From Plantago ovata (taxonomy: Eukaryota > Streptophyta > Magnoliopsida > Lamiales > Plantaginaceae), in assembly GCA_028274465.1 (NCBI GenBank), contig CM051457.1, positions 46,594,362-46,658,361 of the forward strand: a DNA stretch of 64,000 nt, in the 5' to 3' direction. Under the pieces are notes generated by a model, which saw nothing but the letters and a program-made list of their open reading frames with translations, did not search any database and was not told the origin of the DNA. The position numbers and the translations under genes are program-made. The first letter of the stretch is position 1; every line of letters begins with the position of its first letter. Shown piece after piece: positions 13,194 through 24,717 of this stretch.

Positions 13194-14161
13194 GTCTTTG
13201 CTCGCAAGTTAAGGTGAGTGTTCACCCCTAAACCTATTATTTGCGAAAAACTGGAAGGCTATGTGACTGTTTGTATCTATTACTGTATACTGTTTATTGT
13301 ATGCTTCCGCGTAAAAGTATAAGTCCTAAGTATGAATTTTTGCATTTCCGTTTATTGCTACTCTGTGCTGGACTAACCTTTCTGCAGGAACACCTCTCGG
13401 TGTTAATTATCTGTATCTGTTCTGTTTCTGTGTGACCGGTCGATTAGGTTATGGTTAGGTAGGCTTGGGTAGTAGAGGACTATCGGGTTTGCTTGATCGT
13501 GGCCTAGTCTATTCCCTTTTAGGCGCGAGGCAGAAGTCGCTGAGGTCTATTAGGGTCGTAGGATCTGTTTCCCCAAAGTACACGGGGGTTTCTGTTTCTG
13601 TCCGGAGTTGTGCACCCTCTGGAGGGAGTTATAAGGGCATTCTGGGAGTAGGAGCAATAAGGCGGGCTGCACCAACGGTCTACAACGTATCTGTTCTGTT
13701 AATCTGTTATATGTGCTCTGTTCTGTTTGCTCGTTTTTCTGAAAAGGATTTTGTTTTTAAAACCGATTACTTTCTGTTTTAACTTAGAACCTCACTGAGA
13801 TCCTTTATCTCACACTCTTTTGTTTTTCAAAATTCCTTCCTTCCAGATGCTGCTGAGGATGTGCGTGACTAGGATGCCAGCGACTGAGAGAAGGGTCTGG
13901 GGTGTCACGGGTTTCTTTTCAAAATAAGAAGATACACTTTTATTGTCTTCATTCGTTGTTCATTCGAACTTGAGTTGTCATTTGATATTATTTATTATTG
14001 TTAGCGTCAAAGATTATTTTGGCATTTATTGTCGACCGTTGTTATTAAAGTATTTTTCGATTTTCCTTTTTCAAGAAATTATTTTGTTTTCAAAACCGGT
14101 ACCGTTACACGTATTATACTTAATTTTAAAAATAACCACGATATGTTCTTATAAAAAAATA

Positions 14162-14304
14162 CATACTTCCTCCGTCCAATAATAAATGTAACACTTGATT
14201 TTGTTGAATTTTCCGATGATCATTTTGACCTTAAATTATTCTCAAATCATACGATAAAAATAACTAAAAACATCATATTATGAAACTAGAATGTTTATAT
14301 GAAG
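14162..14304 (+). mobile_element. One end of a Stowaway-type MITE
   Basis: TACTTCCTCCGTCC with TA at its edge is typical of the terminal repeat of Stowaway-like MITEs. The matching right end was not found nearby, so the element is truncated, possibly by the Helitron fragment that follows. An acggaggaa motif at about 14979 is a weak candidate for the partner. Confidence 0.4.
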
Positions 14305-14662
14305 CACTTGACAATATATTCAACTGATGAAGAATACCAATTAACATGCGAAAAAGATGCATTGCAGATTTTGAAGTTGAATGTTTCCAAAGTCTAGAGA
14401 TGTATCTGATGGTTCTTAGCTCATCGGAAGAATACTTTTCGTATGTCTAATTCAAAACTATTATTTGCATAACTACAAAAAACTATATACATTTATAGCA
14501 CACAATTTATATTAAGTTTAACTACTCAATTAGTTATTTTTTTTATTATGTTTGAAGTCATTATGTGAAGATTATATATTCACTCCATTTATTTTAATAT
14601 ATTATTTAATAAAACAATAATATTTTACAAGATTACGCTTCACACGCGGACACAGTTCCTAG
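14305..14662 (+). mobile_element. Truncated Helitron copy with end of the F-box-like gene
   Basis: This stretch parallels the last ~450 bp of the big Helitron. The tail of the F-box-like gene is recognisable (CIADFEVEC ... SSEEYFSYV, stop at 14447-14449). The same AT-rich downstream region follows, then acgcttcacacgcg and CTAG at 14659-14662 followed by T. Relative to 7041-7155 there is a 2-base gain near 14350 that shifts the frame, so the coding piece is dead. The flank after CTAG differs from that of the first copy, which confirms the 3' border. Confidence 0.72.
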
Positions 14663-15247
14663 TACAAAACTAGACCAACAAACGGTAATTCAATCAATTT
14701 TTTTTTTGACATATTTATTAATAATATTAGAAATAAATTAACAAACAAAACGTATCCTCCACATTTCCGTTTTCTAGTTTTGTGAATTTTGACGTATTTA
14801 CGTATTCGTTTCGTTTCCATTTTCATTTCCGTATCCGTTATGAAGGAGTAAAGTAAGGACAACCTCTGACCTCTCTGCCGCTGTTAGCTTACAAATTAAG
14901 TTTCAATGTACATTAAATCTTATTGTGTAATAAATTTTACGAATGAAATATTAAACAGTATATTTTTTTATAATACGGAGGAAATGTCGAAGCTGTTTCT
15001 TGATTGATTTTGAGTTCCTAGTTTGATGTATTTATATCAAAAATATGCAGAAAAAAGTCAAAATGGTAGAAAAATTAATAGAACAAAACTTAAACAAGTA
15101 AATGAGTATTGGTTAGCTAGTTATGTGTAAGCACGTTTAATGATCATACAACTCATCATTAGAAGTCATCAGATAACCTTGTATATTAATAAGTAACAGT
15201 TCACATATAGAACAGTTCTGATTCTCAAGAATATTTGGTTAACTGAA
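14663..15247. other. Upstream region of the U-box kinase gene
   Basis: AT-rich spacer; probably holds the promoter and leader of the gene starting at 15248. I did not find a convincing TATA box. Confidence 0.4.
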
Positions 15248-18200
15248 ATGGACAGCATGAATAACCACAAAGCAAATCGCAATGGCCTCGACGAATTACG
15301 GCCTTCAAGCGCGACTTCTGTTGTTGCGTTAGCTATAAGCGGAAGCAAGAAAAGCAAGTATGTGATCAGATGGGCATTCGCAAATATGATCCCAGAAGAA
15401 GGGCCTGAAAAGGTCTGCTTCAAGTTGCTCCATGTCTTCCCTGCTATCAGTTCTGTCCCACTGCCAAGTAAGTTTTTGCGTTTTATCAAGCAGTAAGCTG
15501 TTCTTGAACTACAACAGGTCGTTGCTGTTCTACTTTTTTTCAACTTATATTCTCCGCTTAGAAAGGTTCCAAACGCTGATGAGTTCTATGTTGGCGATAT
15601 GGACTAATGGTTCTTTTCATGAGCTTTACACGCTACATTTTCACTCGGTCACTGCAGTGGGAGGTGGAATGCCGATTTCACAAGTGAGAGGAGATGTTGC
15701 AGTTGCATTTAGAAAGGAAGTCGAATCTCAGATAAGTGAAAGGCTTCTTCCTTACAAGTTGGTGTGCATAAAGAAAAAGGTATGCATGTACGTATGATAT
15801 AATTAACATGATGAAAGTCTCGAAAGAAGACTATATTTTAGATACTACTAGCTTATCATTGCCAATGCAGGTCCAAGTAGAAGTCACACAGATCGAATCA
15901 GATGACGTGGTAACTGCAATAGCTGATGAGATTGATAGATGCAACATATACAGGCTTGTAATAGGAGCTTCATCTACCGGTGGCATGTTTTCAAGGTATA
16001 TAAGAAGATACCATTGCGATATTTTGTATTGTCTTCGTTTTCATCTTGATATTAATTGTTTTCACCGTCAAGTATCTGATGAATAAAACAGTTCGTATTG
16101 GACATCTAGGGCGAATAATCTATCAGCCAGGATATCAGAATGCTGCCCAAGCTTCTGCACAGTATTTGTTATTTCAAAGGCGAAACTGGCATCTGTTCGC
16201 TCATCTGATCCAGCGACCATTAATTTAAGTATCTCCGATGAAGCCAGTGATGCAAACAGCTTTAGAAATTACTCTCCAAACCATACATTTACTTCGCAAC
16301 CAGGTATTATCGTCTGGTTTCAGATTTTAAGTCATAACACAACTACCAATTGTCAAGGATTTTTTTTTCAACCGATTGATTCTGAAGAACAGATGTTACT
16401 TGTATTTTCAGTGTGGACAACTCAAGGTTCGCCTATTTCGCACACAGAAATTTTACCATCTTCACCACCACCGGAACTGTTTAAAACCGTCTCAATGATG
16501 AATGAGATCCTTAATAGAAGATCAGATTCGAGCAACATCAAAACATCTTCATTCTATCTTGGAGATAGGGATGTTGAGGTTATTTCTGGTGGTTCCAGTG
16601 GCTCGGATATAAGCGTTGCAAAGAGCAAGGCATCAAGTCTTAAGAGCTGGACAACAGACAACCCCACGACGACTGATCGATCTTCCAGCTTAAGTGCTGA
16701 TTTTTCACCAGGGAGTCAGGTAACATGACATGATATTAATCTACTATGTGATCTACTGATCTCCATATGATATCTGGCAAGTTTTTTTTTTTTTTTTAGG
16801 CCAACACGAATTTCGAGCTAGGACAGCTGCGAACGGAACTCAGACGTGTACAAGGGATGTATGCAAAAGCTCAAACAGAGGCCATAGATGCTTCTAGGAA
16901 GGTACTTACACATATCTGATACATCACATTGATGCAAAATGTATCAGACTTGTTAAAGACTTACCTAAGAGCTTGTTGTATGGTATTCTTTCCTCTTCCT
17001 TAATACAGTTAAACGATCTACAAGAACTTCTATTGGAGGAAACGATCAAGTTGAACGAGATAACTGTTAGAGAAGAAGAAGCCAAAGCAATTGCGGAGCA
17101 TGAACAGGCAAGGTATAAAGCTACAAGGCGAGAAGCTGAATATGTAAGGGAATGTGCAGAAAAAGAAGCAGCTTTAAAAGTGGCTGCAGAGAAGAAAGCT
17201 TTGCGTGATGCAAAGGTGAAAGAGAAGCTTGAGAATTCATTGGGAGCTCTAGTGCACCATTACCAGGAATTTTCTTGGGAAGAAATTACTTCTGCTACCT
17301 CATCTTTCTCTAGTGATCTTAGAGTCGGAATGGGATCGTATGGAACTGTCTACAAATGCACAATACGCCACACAACTGCAGCTGTGAAGATCCTTCATTC
17401 GACTGCAGATAACAGGAACAAAGTGTATCAGCGCGAGGTAATGAGAAATTGTGAATAAGAAATATATAAAAGTAGCTTTCTTAAGCACAATAAGCCCATC
17501 TGCGAACGAATATAAACTGCTTAAGAAAAAGCTCTTGCAAAAACCCACATTGTGTATTTCTTATGTTCAGCTTGAGATACTGAGCAAGATTCGACATCCT
17601 AACCTACTGACAGTGCTTGGCGCCTGCCCTGACCACGGTTGCCTGGTATACGAGTACATGGAAAACGGGAGCCTTGAGGACAGACTATTCTTGAAAGATG
17701 GTACTCCCTCCATTCCATGGTATGAGAGGTACCGGATAGCTCACGAGGTAGCATCGGCCCTTATCTTCCTCCACAACTCGAAGCCAAAACCAATCATACA
17801 CGGTGATCTAAAGGCAGCAAACATATTACTTGACCACAACTTCGTGAGCAAGATAGGAGATGTTGGCCTTTCCACCATCCTTTTCTCGGACATGCCCAAC
17901 ACAACACTGATGTACAAAGACACGAGCCTCGTAGGAACCCTTACCTATATTGATCCGGAGTATCAGAGGACTGGGATAGTTTATCCCAAGTCTGACATTT
18001 ATGCATTCGGTATGGTGGTTCTGCAGATGCTCACTGCAAAACCAGTCATTGCTCTCACTCATAAAGTGGAAATGGCGATTCAGGAGGACCGTCTGGTTCA
18101 GATACTACTAGATTCTGAGGCAGGTGACTGGCCCATTGAGGAGACGAAGGAACTTGCCATCCTTGCACTCAGGTGCATGGAGTATCGGAGCATAGATAGG

Positions 18201-18599
18201 CCAGATTTGAAGAATCAGATCATTCCAGCACTGGAGAAGTTGAAGGTAGTTGCTGATCAGGCGCACAGTTCGCATCCTCTCGTGCAACTTCAGGTCCTTC
18301 TAACCATTTTATATGCCCATTACTCAAGGTATTTGTTGTAACTTGAGCATTTCAATGATGCAATGCACTAATATAATTGAAAACTTTTTTAACATTCCGA
18401 TTTTTGTGCTTTGGTTCCTCTGTTACAGGATGTCATGAATGAGCCCTGTGTGGCCGTAGATGGATATACCTATGAAAGGAAGGCGATAGAAGAATGGTTC
18501 AAAGAACACGATACTTCCCCAGTTACAAACCTGCCAATTCTAAGCAAGACTCTGATACCAAATTATACCCTAATTGAGTGGAAATCTGGAAAATGCTAG
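15248..18599 (+). CDS. USP-like / protein kinase / U-box E3 ligase (PUB34/35/51/52 type)
   Basis: Nine exons fit with GT/AG borders and continuous phase: 15248-15467, 15658-15779, 15871-15995, 16110-16303, 16412-16719, 16800-16901, 17009-17437, 17571-18293 and 18429-18599, giving 797 residues. Order: an N-terminal universal-stress-protein-like domain (about 20-165, with GASS near its end), a serine-rich linker, a coiled coil (about 325-440), a kinase domain (glycine loop VGMGSYGTVYKC near 464, AVKIL, IIHGDLKAANILLD near 577, KIGDVGLS near 597, DIYAFGMVVLQML) and a C-terminal U-box (DVMNEPCVAVDGYTYERKAI). This is the plant U-box receptor-like cytoplasmic kinase architecture; it would ubiquitinate targets with an E2. 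Catalytic-loop Arg is Gly (HGD) and DFG is DVG, so kinase activity may be unusual; DVG is common in the family. No frameshift or stop was found. Exon 4 start is the least certain border. Confidence 0.88.
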
Positions 18600-18864
18600 C
18601 CAGTCAAGAGCAGATTCTGTACATGTTTGCTAAAATTCTTTAGGAGTTTCGGAATTTCCATATTGTGTAGAAAAATAACAAACTTAACCATGTGAAGGAA
18701 ATAACACAACCTAACCGATTTCGGAGAGGACATATTCTCGTGTCGTGATGTACCCAACCATGTAAGGAAATCCATTGTCGGTATGGACTTGGTCATCAAC
18801 AAAACCTCTCCTAACGAACTACTTCTTCCTTTTCCTTAGCCTATTTAACTTCTTTTTATTAAGG
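18600..18864. other. Downstream region of the U-box kinase gene
   Basis: Likely 3' UTR and spacer. The first ~45 bases recur, diverged, at 47085-47123 together with the end of the coding region. Confidence 0.5.
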
Positions 18865-19883
18865 AAACTCCTGATTTTAACTGGCATTCCAAGTGTGAAA
18901 GAGAAAATATTACTAATATCTGTTTGCTGATAATCTCTTGCTGTTTTCTAGAGGTGATAATACTTCTGTAGCACTTCTGATGGCAAAGTTTCAGATCTTC
19001 TCAAAATCTACTGGCCTTGTTGCTAATCCAAGCAAAAGTAAGGTATATTTTGGAGGAGTGCCTTTGTCGCACCAGGACGCTATTTTACAGTCTACTGGGT
19101 TTGTGAAAGGAAGTCTGCCGGGTGTCCCTTTGGCAAGCAAGAAGCTCACTACCAATCAGTTTCAAGTGTTGGTAGATAAGATTGTTGACAAAATTAAACA
19201 TTGGACATCTCAGTTGTTGAGTTATGCACGGAGGCTTCAACTTATCAAGAGTGTTATCTTCTCTACGGCCAACTATTGGATGCAATTGTTTCCCATTCCT
19301 AAGAAAGTGTTAAAGAAGATAGAAGCACATTGTTGAACATTCTTATGGAGTGGAAAGTTTGAAGTAAATAGAAAGTCGCCGGTTGCTTGGGACAAAGTTT
19401 GTGAACCTAAGGCGCAAGGTGGTCAAAATGTTATCTCTTTGCAGGTTTGGAATATTGCTACCATTGCCAAGCTTCTTTGGCATCTAAGCTATGGGTTCGT
19501 TGGATCCATAGTTATTATCTAAAGGATGTTGCAATTGAGAACTTTGTTTCTTCCACATCATGTTCTTGGATCTTTAAGAAAATTTTGAAGGCCAGAGAAT
19601 GTATTTTGCAGCTCCAAGCGTGGCAGAATGCTTGCTTAACAGGTCAGTTTGTAACACAAAAGTTTTATCAGGAACTGTGTGGAACAAAGCCTGAGGTTGC
19701 ATGGAGGAAACTTTTCTATAGAAACAAAGCACGGCCCGTGCTAAGTTCATTGTTTGGACTGCCTGTCTTAACAGAATGTATACCAGAGACAGATTGGGCA
19801 GAATGGGACTTACTGTCGATGTGGATTGTGTACTGTGTGGTTTACCGGAATCAGTAAATCACTTGTTTTTTTGCTGTCAAACT

Positions 19884-20306
19884 TATCAAGAAATGAAAGA
19901 AAGAAGAACGAGAACAGGAGTTAACATAGGAGTTGAGCCGGACAACTCAGGAGTTAACATAGGAGTTGAGCCATACAACACAGGAGTTAACATAGGAGTT
20001 GAACCAGAGAAGGTTAACTCCTTGGTCAACACCGCCATATTCCGGAAGCGCCCCTTCTTTCAAAGAGAAGAGGACGAGCAGAGAGTCCAGATCTCATCAG
20101 GAAACTCCGGAAGAGTTTGAGAAGAAGAAAAGAGTTAGTTTAGGGTTGGACACAGGCATGTACATATAGTTTTATTAGGGTTATAGTAGTATAAATAGCT
20201 AGCTATGTTTTTCCTTTGTAAATGACGTTAATACAAGAGTTTTCTTACTTTCAATAAACTCAATTCACTTTATTTGTTCTGCCATGATTCCTAGCGTACT
20301 CTGAGA
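19884..20306 (+). repeat. Left LTR of the copia element
   Basis: 423 bp. Contains about three tandem 33 bp units (ggagttaacataggagttga..., from 19917). It has 37 bp (from about 20041) that the right LTR lacks. The right ~180 bp includes a tataaata element (20189-20196), which would be the promoter TATA box. Confidence 0.88.
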
Positions 20307-20318
20307 TGGTATCAGAGC
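20307..20318 (+). promoter_or_regulatory. Primer binding site (tRNA-Met)
   Basis: TGGTATCAGAGC, complementary to the 3' end of plant initiator tRNA-Met, immediately after the left LTR. It fixes the LTR 3' border at GAGA. Confidence 0.88.
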
Positions 20319-20768
20319 AAAGGCTTTCTGGTTACTGGTCAGAACCATAGATAGCAGTACGGTTTTTCTTCTTCTTCTTATGAGCGGCCGCATAGCAAGC
20401 GACCATACTCTGTTTTTTCTTCCTTGCCGTAAACATACTCTGTTTTTTTTTTCTTTTTAAGCCGTAAACACTGTTTTCTAGCTTCCGCATTACTAATTGA
20501 TCCTTGAGCTATTGTTATTAGCCAAATCACCCGAAACAATCATATTATTTTTTTTCTTCTTTCTTCTCGGCAGTCTCTGTTTTTCTCCTACCTTCCGCAT
20601 ATTACTAAATTGTTCTATTTTTATTCTTTTCTTATCTTTTACATAAGCTATTGTTATTAGTTTTAATTCTTGAGCTATTGTTATTAGCCAAATCACGCTG
20701 TTGTTATCAGCAACAATCATCGATCATCAATCAGAAATCAATCGTGAATCACAGATCCACTGTTCACT

Positions 20769-23700
20769 ATGGCTACTGATGATGATGTCAGTAAACTCAC
20801 AAACTTGAACGACAAGAAGGATGATCTCTCCAAGTCAACGACACCAACTTATGATCTCAATGATCCTTATGGTCCCTTCTATCTTGGACCGGCAGACACA
20901 GCTACTTCTGTTGTCATAGAGCCAAAACTCACAAACTCATCAACTTCTCAGATCAATGCCGTTTCATCCAACAATTTCACACAGAATCTCACTGATAAAG
21001 AGTGGGCAAGTAATACTGTTAATCATGTTTTTAATAATTTTAATCGTGTTATTTGGATTCTTGATTCAGGAGCATCTGATCACATTATTTATTCACCATC
21101 ATTATACACTCACAACATTAGAAATGTTGTTTCAAAAGTACAATTACCAATTCAACAATTCACAGTGGTGACTCATATTGGTGACATTCTTATTGAAAAG
21201 AATGTCATACTCAGAAATGTACTTTGTGTGCCATCATTCAAAGTCAATTTACTTGTTGTTTCTCGATTGACTGATGATAATGATATCTCTATTGTATTTA
21301 ACAAAGATCATTGCAAAATGCAAATGAACTCTTCAAAGGAGGAGATTGGCAGGATCAGAATTGAACATGGTCTTTATTATGTTAGCCTGCATCCCTTGAC
21401 CTTTTCACAACTACATCAATGTCATCGGCCAAATAAGGAATTGTGGCATTCTAGATTAGGACACATTCCAGTTACAAAGCTCAAGTTGATTGAGCAATTT
21501 TCTCCTATTGTAATAAGCATTGATGTACAAGCTTGTGATGTCTGTAGCAAGGCTAAACACAAGAAAATTCCTTTTCCAGTTAATGAACACTGTTCTAGTT
21601 ATTCTATTCTTGAACTTTTACATATAGATATTTGGGGTCCTTTTTCCCAAACAGCATTGAATGGTCACAGATTTTTCTTAACTATTGTTGATGATTATAC
21701 TCGACTGACTTGGACTTATCTCATGAAATACAAATCTGATGTAGCTACCATTTTACCTAATTTCATTAATCTCATAGCTACACAATTCAATAAAACAGTT
21801 AAAATCATAAGAACTGATAATGGAGTCGAATTTCAATTAGATCTTTCTATAACAGTACTGGTATTCTCCATCAAAAGACTTGTGTTTACACTCCACAACA
21901 AAATGGAGTAGTTGAGAGAAAACATCAAACTCTCCTCAATGTAGCCCGAGCATTGATGTTTCGGGCAGAACTTCCTCTTAAGTTTTGGGGAGATGATGTT
22001 CTAACAGCGACACACTTGATTAATCGAATACCATCCGTTGTTATCAACAATGATACACCATATGAAAGGTTCTTTGGAAAGAAACCAGATTATTCACACA
22101 TACGCACATTTGGGTGCTTAACATATGGGGCGTCCATATCACAACTTCACCACAAATTCAGTCCAAGATCAAGAAAAGCCATTTTTATTGGCTATCCGGC
22201 AAATATCAAGGGTTATAAATTGTATGATCTTGATAATAAGGTCACTTTCATCTCAAGAGATGTAGTTTTTCATGAGCAAATATTTCCTTTTCGAAAGGAT
22301 CATTCATTCTCTGACTCATGTGACTCTACACGATCGGAAACATTCCAAGATAATTTGTTTATCCCTGATATACGCACTTCATTAAAACATAATGACAGTA
22401 TATCTCATTCTGAGGATCAGGCCGTTCATGAGAACAACTCTACCGAGAACTATGTTCCTAATTCGCTACGTGATCAGGCACACTCTCCTTCGCCTGTTCC
22501 TAGTTCACCCTCTCTTTCTTCATCATCACACATGGACGATAATCATCATGATCCTGAACCTTTTGAGTTGCAAGAACAACCAGAATCAATCACATCTCTT
22601 CGCAAATCTACTAGAAACAAACAAAAGAGCGTTTGGCTCAAAGATTTTCACTGTGCAGAATTGAAGAAAGGCACAAGACAAGCCACTCAATCTAGCACAG
22701 CATATCCCATTTCCATGTATCTATCATATGATAGACTTTCAGAAAATCAAAAGGCTTTCTCCATCTCCTTATCTATTCTTGAGGAACCAAAAAGTTTCCA
22801 GGAAGCAGTCAAATACCCCCAATGGAGACACGCCATTCAAGAAGAGCTGGATGCAATGCACCACAACAATACCTGGAGCATCACTACACTTCCACAAGGA
22901 CACAAAGCAGTAGGATGCAAGTATGTCTTCAAAACTAAATTAAAATCCGATGGTAGCCTTGACAAATACAAGGCTCGGTTAGTAGCGCAAGGATTTACAC
23001 AACAACATGGACTGGATTACAGTGAGACATTTAGTCCTGTTGCTAAACTCACCACGGTTAAGACTTTTTTGGCTCTAGCTGCACAGCACAATTGGAGGCT
23101 TTCCCAGCTAGATGTTCATAATGCCTTTCTTAATGGTGATCTCGATGAGGACATTTACATGAAATTACCTCCTGGATACACCATTAAGGGGGAATCCTTA
23201 GAGAATAAAGTGTGTAAATTCAACAAATCAATTTATGGGCTAAAGCAAGCCTCCAGACAATGGAACATGAAGTTCACTAATTCACTCATTCAATATGGTT
23301 TTGTTCAGTCCAAGCATGATTATTCACTCTTCACTAAGAGAACAGAGAAAAGCTACTTGGTACTCCTAGTATATGTTGATGACATTTTGCTAGGAGGAAC
23401 TAACTCTGATGAACTGAACAAAACAAAAGAGTACTTAAGACAACAATTCAAGATCAGAGATTTAGGGGAACCTAAATATTTCTTAGGAATAGAAATTTCA
23501 AGATTAAGAGAAGGTATATATTTATGTCAGAGGAAATACACTTTGGAAATCATTCAAGAACATGGCTTGCTAGGATGCAAACCACTGATCATTCCTATAG
23601 AGCAGAATCACCATATCCAAAAGGATGGAGATCCACTCAACAGTCCAACTGAGTATAGAAAGATAGTTGTAAAATTAATTTATCTCACCTTAACGAGGCC

Positions 23701-24580
23701 AGATGTCAGTTACTCGGTCAATATTCTCAGTCAGTACATGGAAAACCCCACAAAGGAACATATGGAGGTTGCACTGAAAGTGGTGAGATACTTGAAAGGA
23801 AATCCAGGACAGGGCATTCTACTGTCGTCACAAAGAAACCTGGAGTTGACAGCATTTGTAGATGCAGATTTTGATGGGTGTGTTGACACTAGAAGATCTC
23901 TATCCGGGTACTGCATTTTCTTGGGAAAATCTCTCATTAATTGGAGAACCAAGAAACAAAATGTTGTTAGCAAGTCCTCTACAGAATCAGAATACAGAGC
24001 TATAGCTCATGCCACTTGTGAAATCATGTGGATTCATTATATCATGAAAGATTTTGGTTTTGAACAAAAACAACCCACGAAGTTGTATTGTGACAATCAG
24101 TCAGCAATTAGCCTGACTAAGAATCCTGTTTATCATGAGAAAACTAAACATATTGAGATCGATCAACATTTCATTAGAGAAAAGGTACAAAATAAGATCA
24201 TTGAGGTGATTTATGTCCACACTTCACAACAGCCGGCAGATATGTTCACTAAGGCTTTGCCATCAGAGAAGATTAAGTTCTTCATGGGCAAGATGGGAGT
24301 AATAAATATTTACTCTCATCTTGAGGGGGAATCTCAAGAAATGAAAGAAAGAAGAACGAGAACAGGAGTTAACATAGGAGTTGAGCCGGACAACTCGGGA
24401 GTTAACATAGGAGTTGAGCCAGACAACACAGGAGTTAACATAGGAGTTGAACCAGAGAAGGTTAACTCCTTGGTCAACACCGCCATATTGAGAGAGTCCA
24501 GATTTCATCAGGAAACTCCGGAAGAGTTTGAGAAGAAGAAAAGAGTTAGTTTAGGGTTGGACACAGGCGTGTACATATAG
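20769..24580 (+). pseudogene. copia Pol polyprotein, gag mostly deleted, frameshifted
   Basis: Starts at the ATG at 20769 with about 45 residues of gag-like N-terminus (YDLNDPYGPFYL) and then passes almost directly to the pol region. The middle of gag (UBN2 region and CCHC knuckle) is missing. Pol order: protease WILDSGASDHI, GAG-pre-integrase WHSRLGHI with the CxxC zinc part, integrase core HIDIWGPF and RTDNGVEF. A frameshift near 21860 separates this from the rest of the integrase (FGCLTYG), RT (KARLVAQGFTQ, YVDD intact) and RNase H (SKSSTESEYRA, YCDNQSAI). The second frame reads on into the right LTR and stops at 24580. The ATG at 21953 is not a true start. Codons upstream in the same frame also fit integrase. 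Confidence 0.85.
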
Positions 24581-24717
24581 TTTTATTATGGTTATAGTAG
24601 TATAAATAGCTAGCTATGTTTTTCCTTTGTAAATGACGTTAATACAAGAGTTTTCTTACTTTCAATAAACTCAATTCACTTTATTTGTTCTGCCATGATT
24701 CTTAGCGTACTCTGAGA
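24332..24717 (+). repeat. Right LTR of the copia element
   Basis: 386 bp, preceded directly by the purine tract and followed by the target copy AAACT. Lacks the 37 bp present in the left LTR. In this LTR the tips TCTCA and TGAGA are perfect inverted repeats. Confidence 0.88.

Larger units (their letters stand above)
11511..14109 (+). mobile_element. Solo LTR of a Ty3/gypsy-like retrotransposon
   Basis: Begins TGTAACACCCC and ends CCGTTACA, so the tips TGTAAC/GTTACA are perfect inverted repeats. It is flanked on both sides by CGTAT (11506-11510 and 14110-14114), a perfect 5 bp target duplication. There is no internal coding region and no second LTR, so this is the product of LTR-LTR recombination. 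TGTAACACCCC is a common start of plant gypsy LTRs; the family assignment rests on that alone. The interior is GC-rich between about 11860 and 12300, and the open frames there look like composition artefacts. Confidence 0.82.
19884..24717 (+). mobile_element. Ty1/copia retrotransposon with non-canonical LTR ends
   Basis: LTRs at 19884-20306 and 24332-24717 are highly similar. Primer binding site TGGTATCAGAGC (initiator tRNA-Met type) starts at 20307, directly after the left LTR. The purine tract ttgagggggaa (24321-24331) precedes the right LTR. Target duplication AAACT lies at 19879-19883 and 24718-24722. With that duplication the LTRs begin TATCAAG (left) or TCTCAAG (right) and end CTCTGAGA, not TG..CA. 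Domain order protease, integrase, RT, RNase H identifies copia. Most of gag is deleted and pol has a frameshift, so this copy cannot move by itself. Confidence 0.9.

Noticed and set aside
13901..13907. ggtgtca at 13901-13907 as the end of the solo LTR
   Set aside because: The flanking bases do not match those before 11511, whereas the end at 14109 has both inverted tips and the perfect duplication CGTAT.
19894..19895. TG as the true start of the copia LTR
   Set aside because: With this start the flanks would be agaaa on both sides, but the similarity between LTRs extends further left, the purine tract ends earlier, and the LINE frame is restored only with AAACT.
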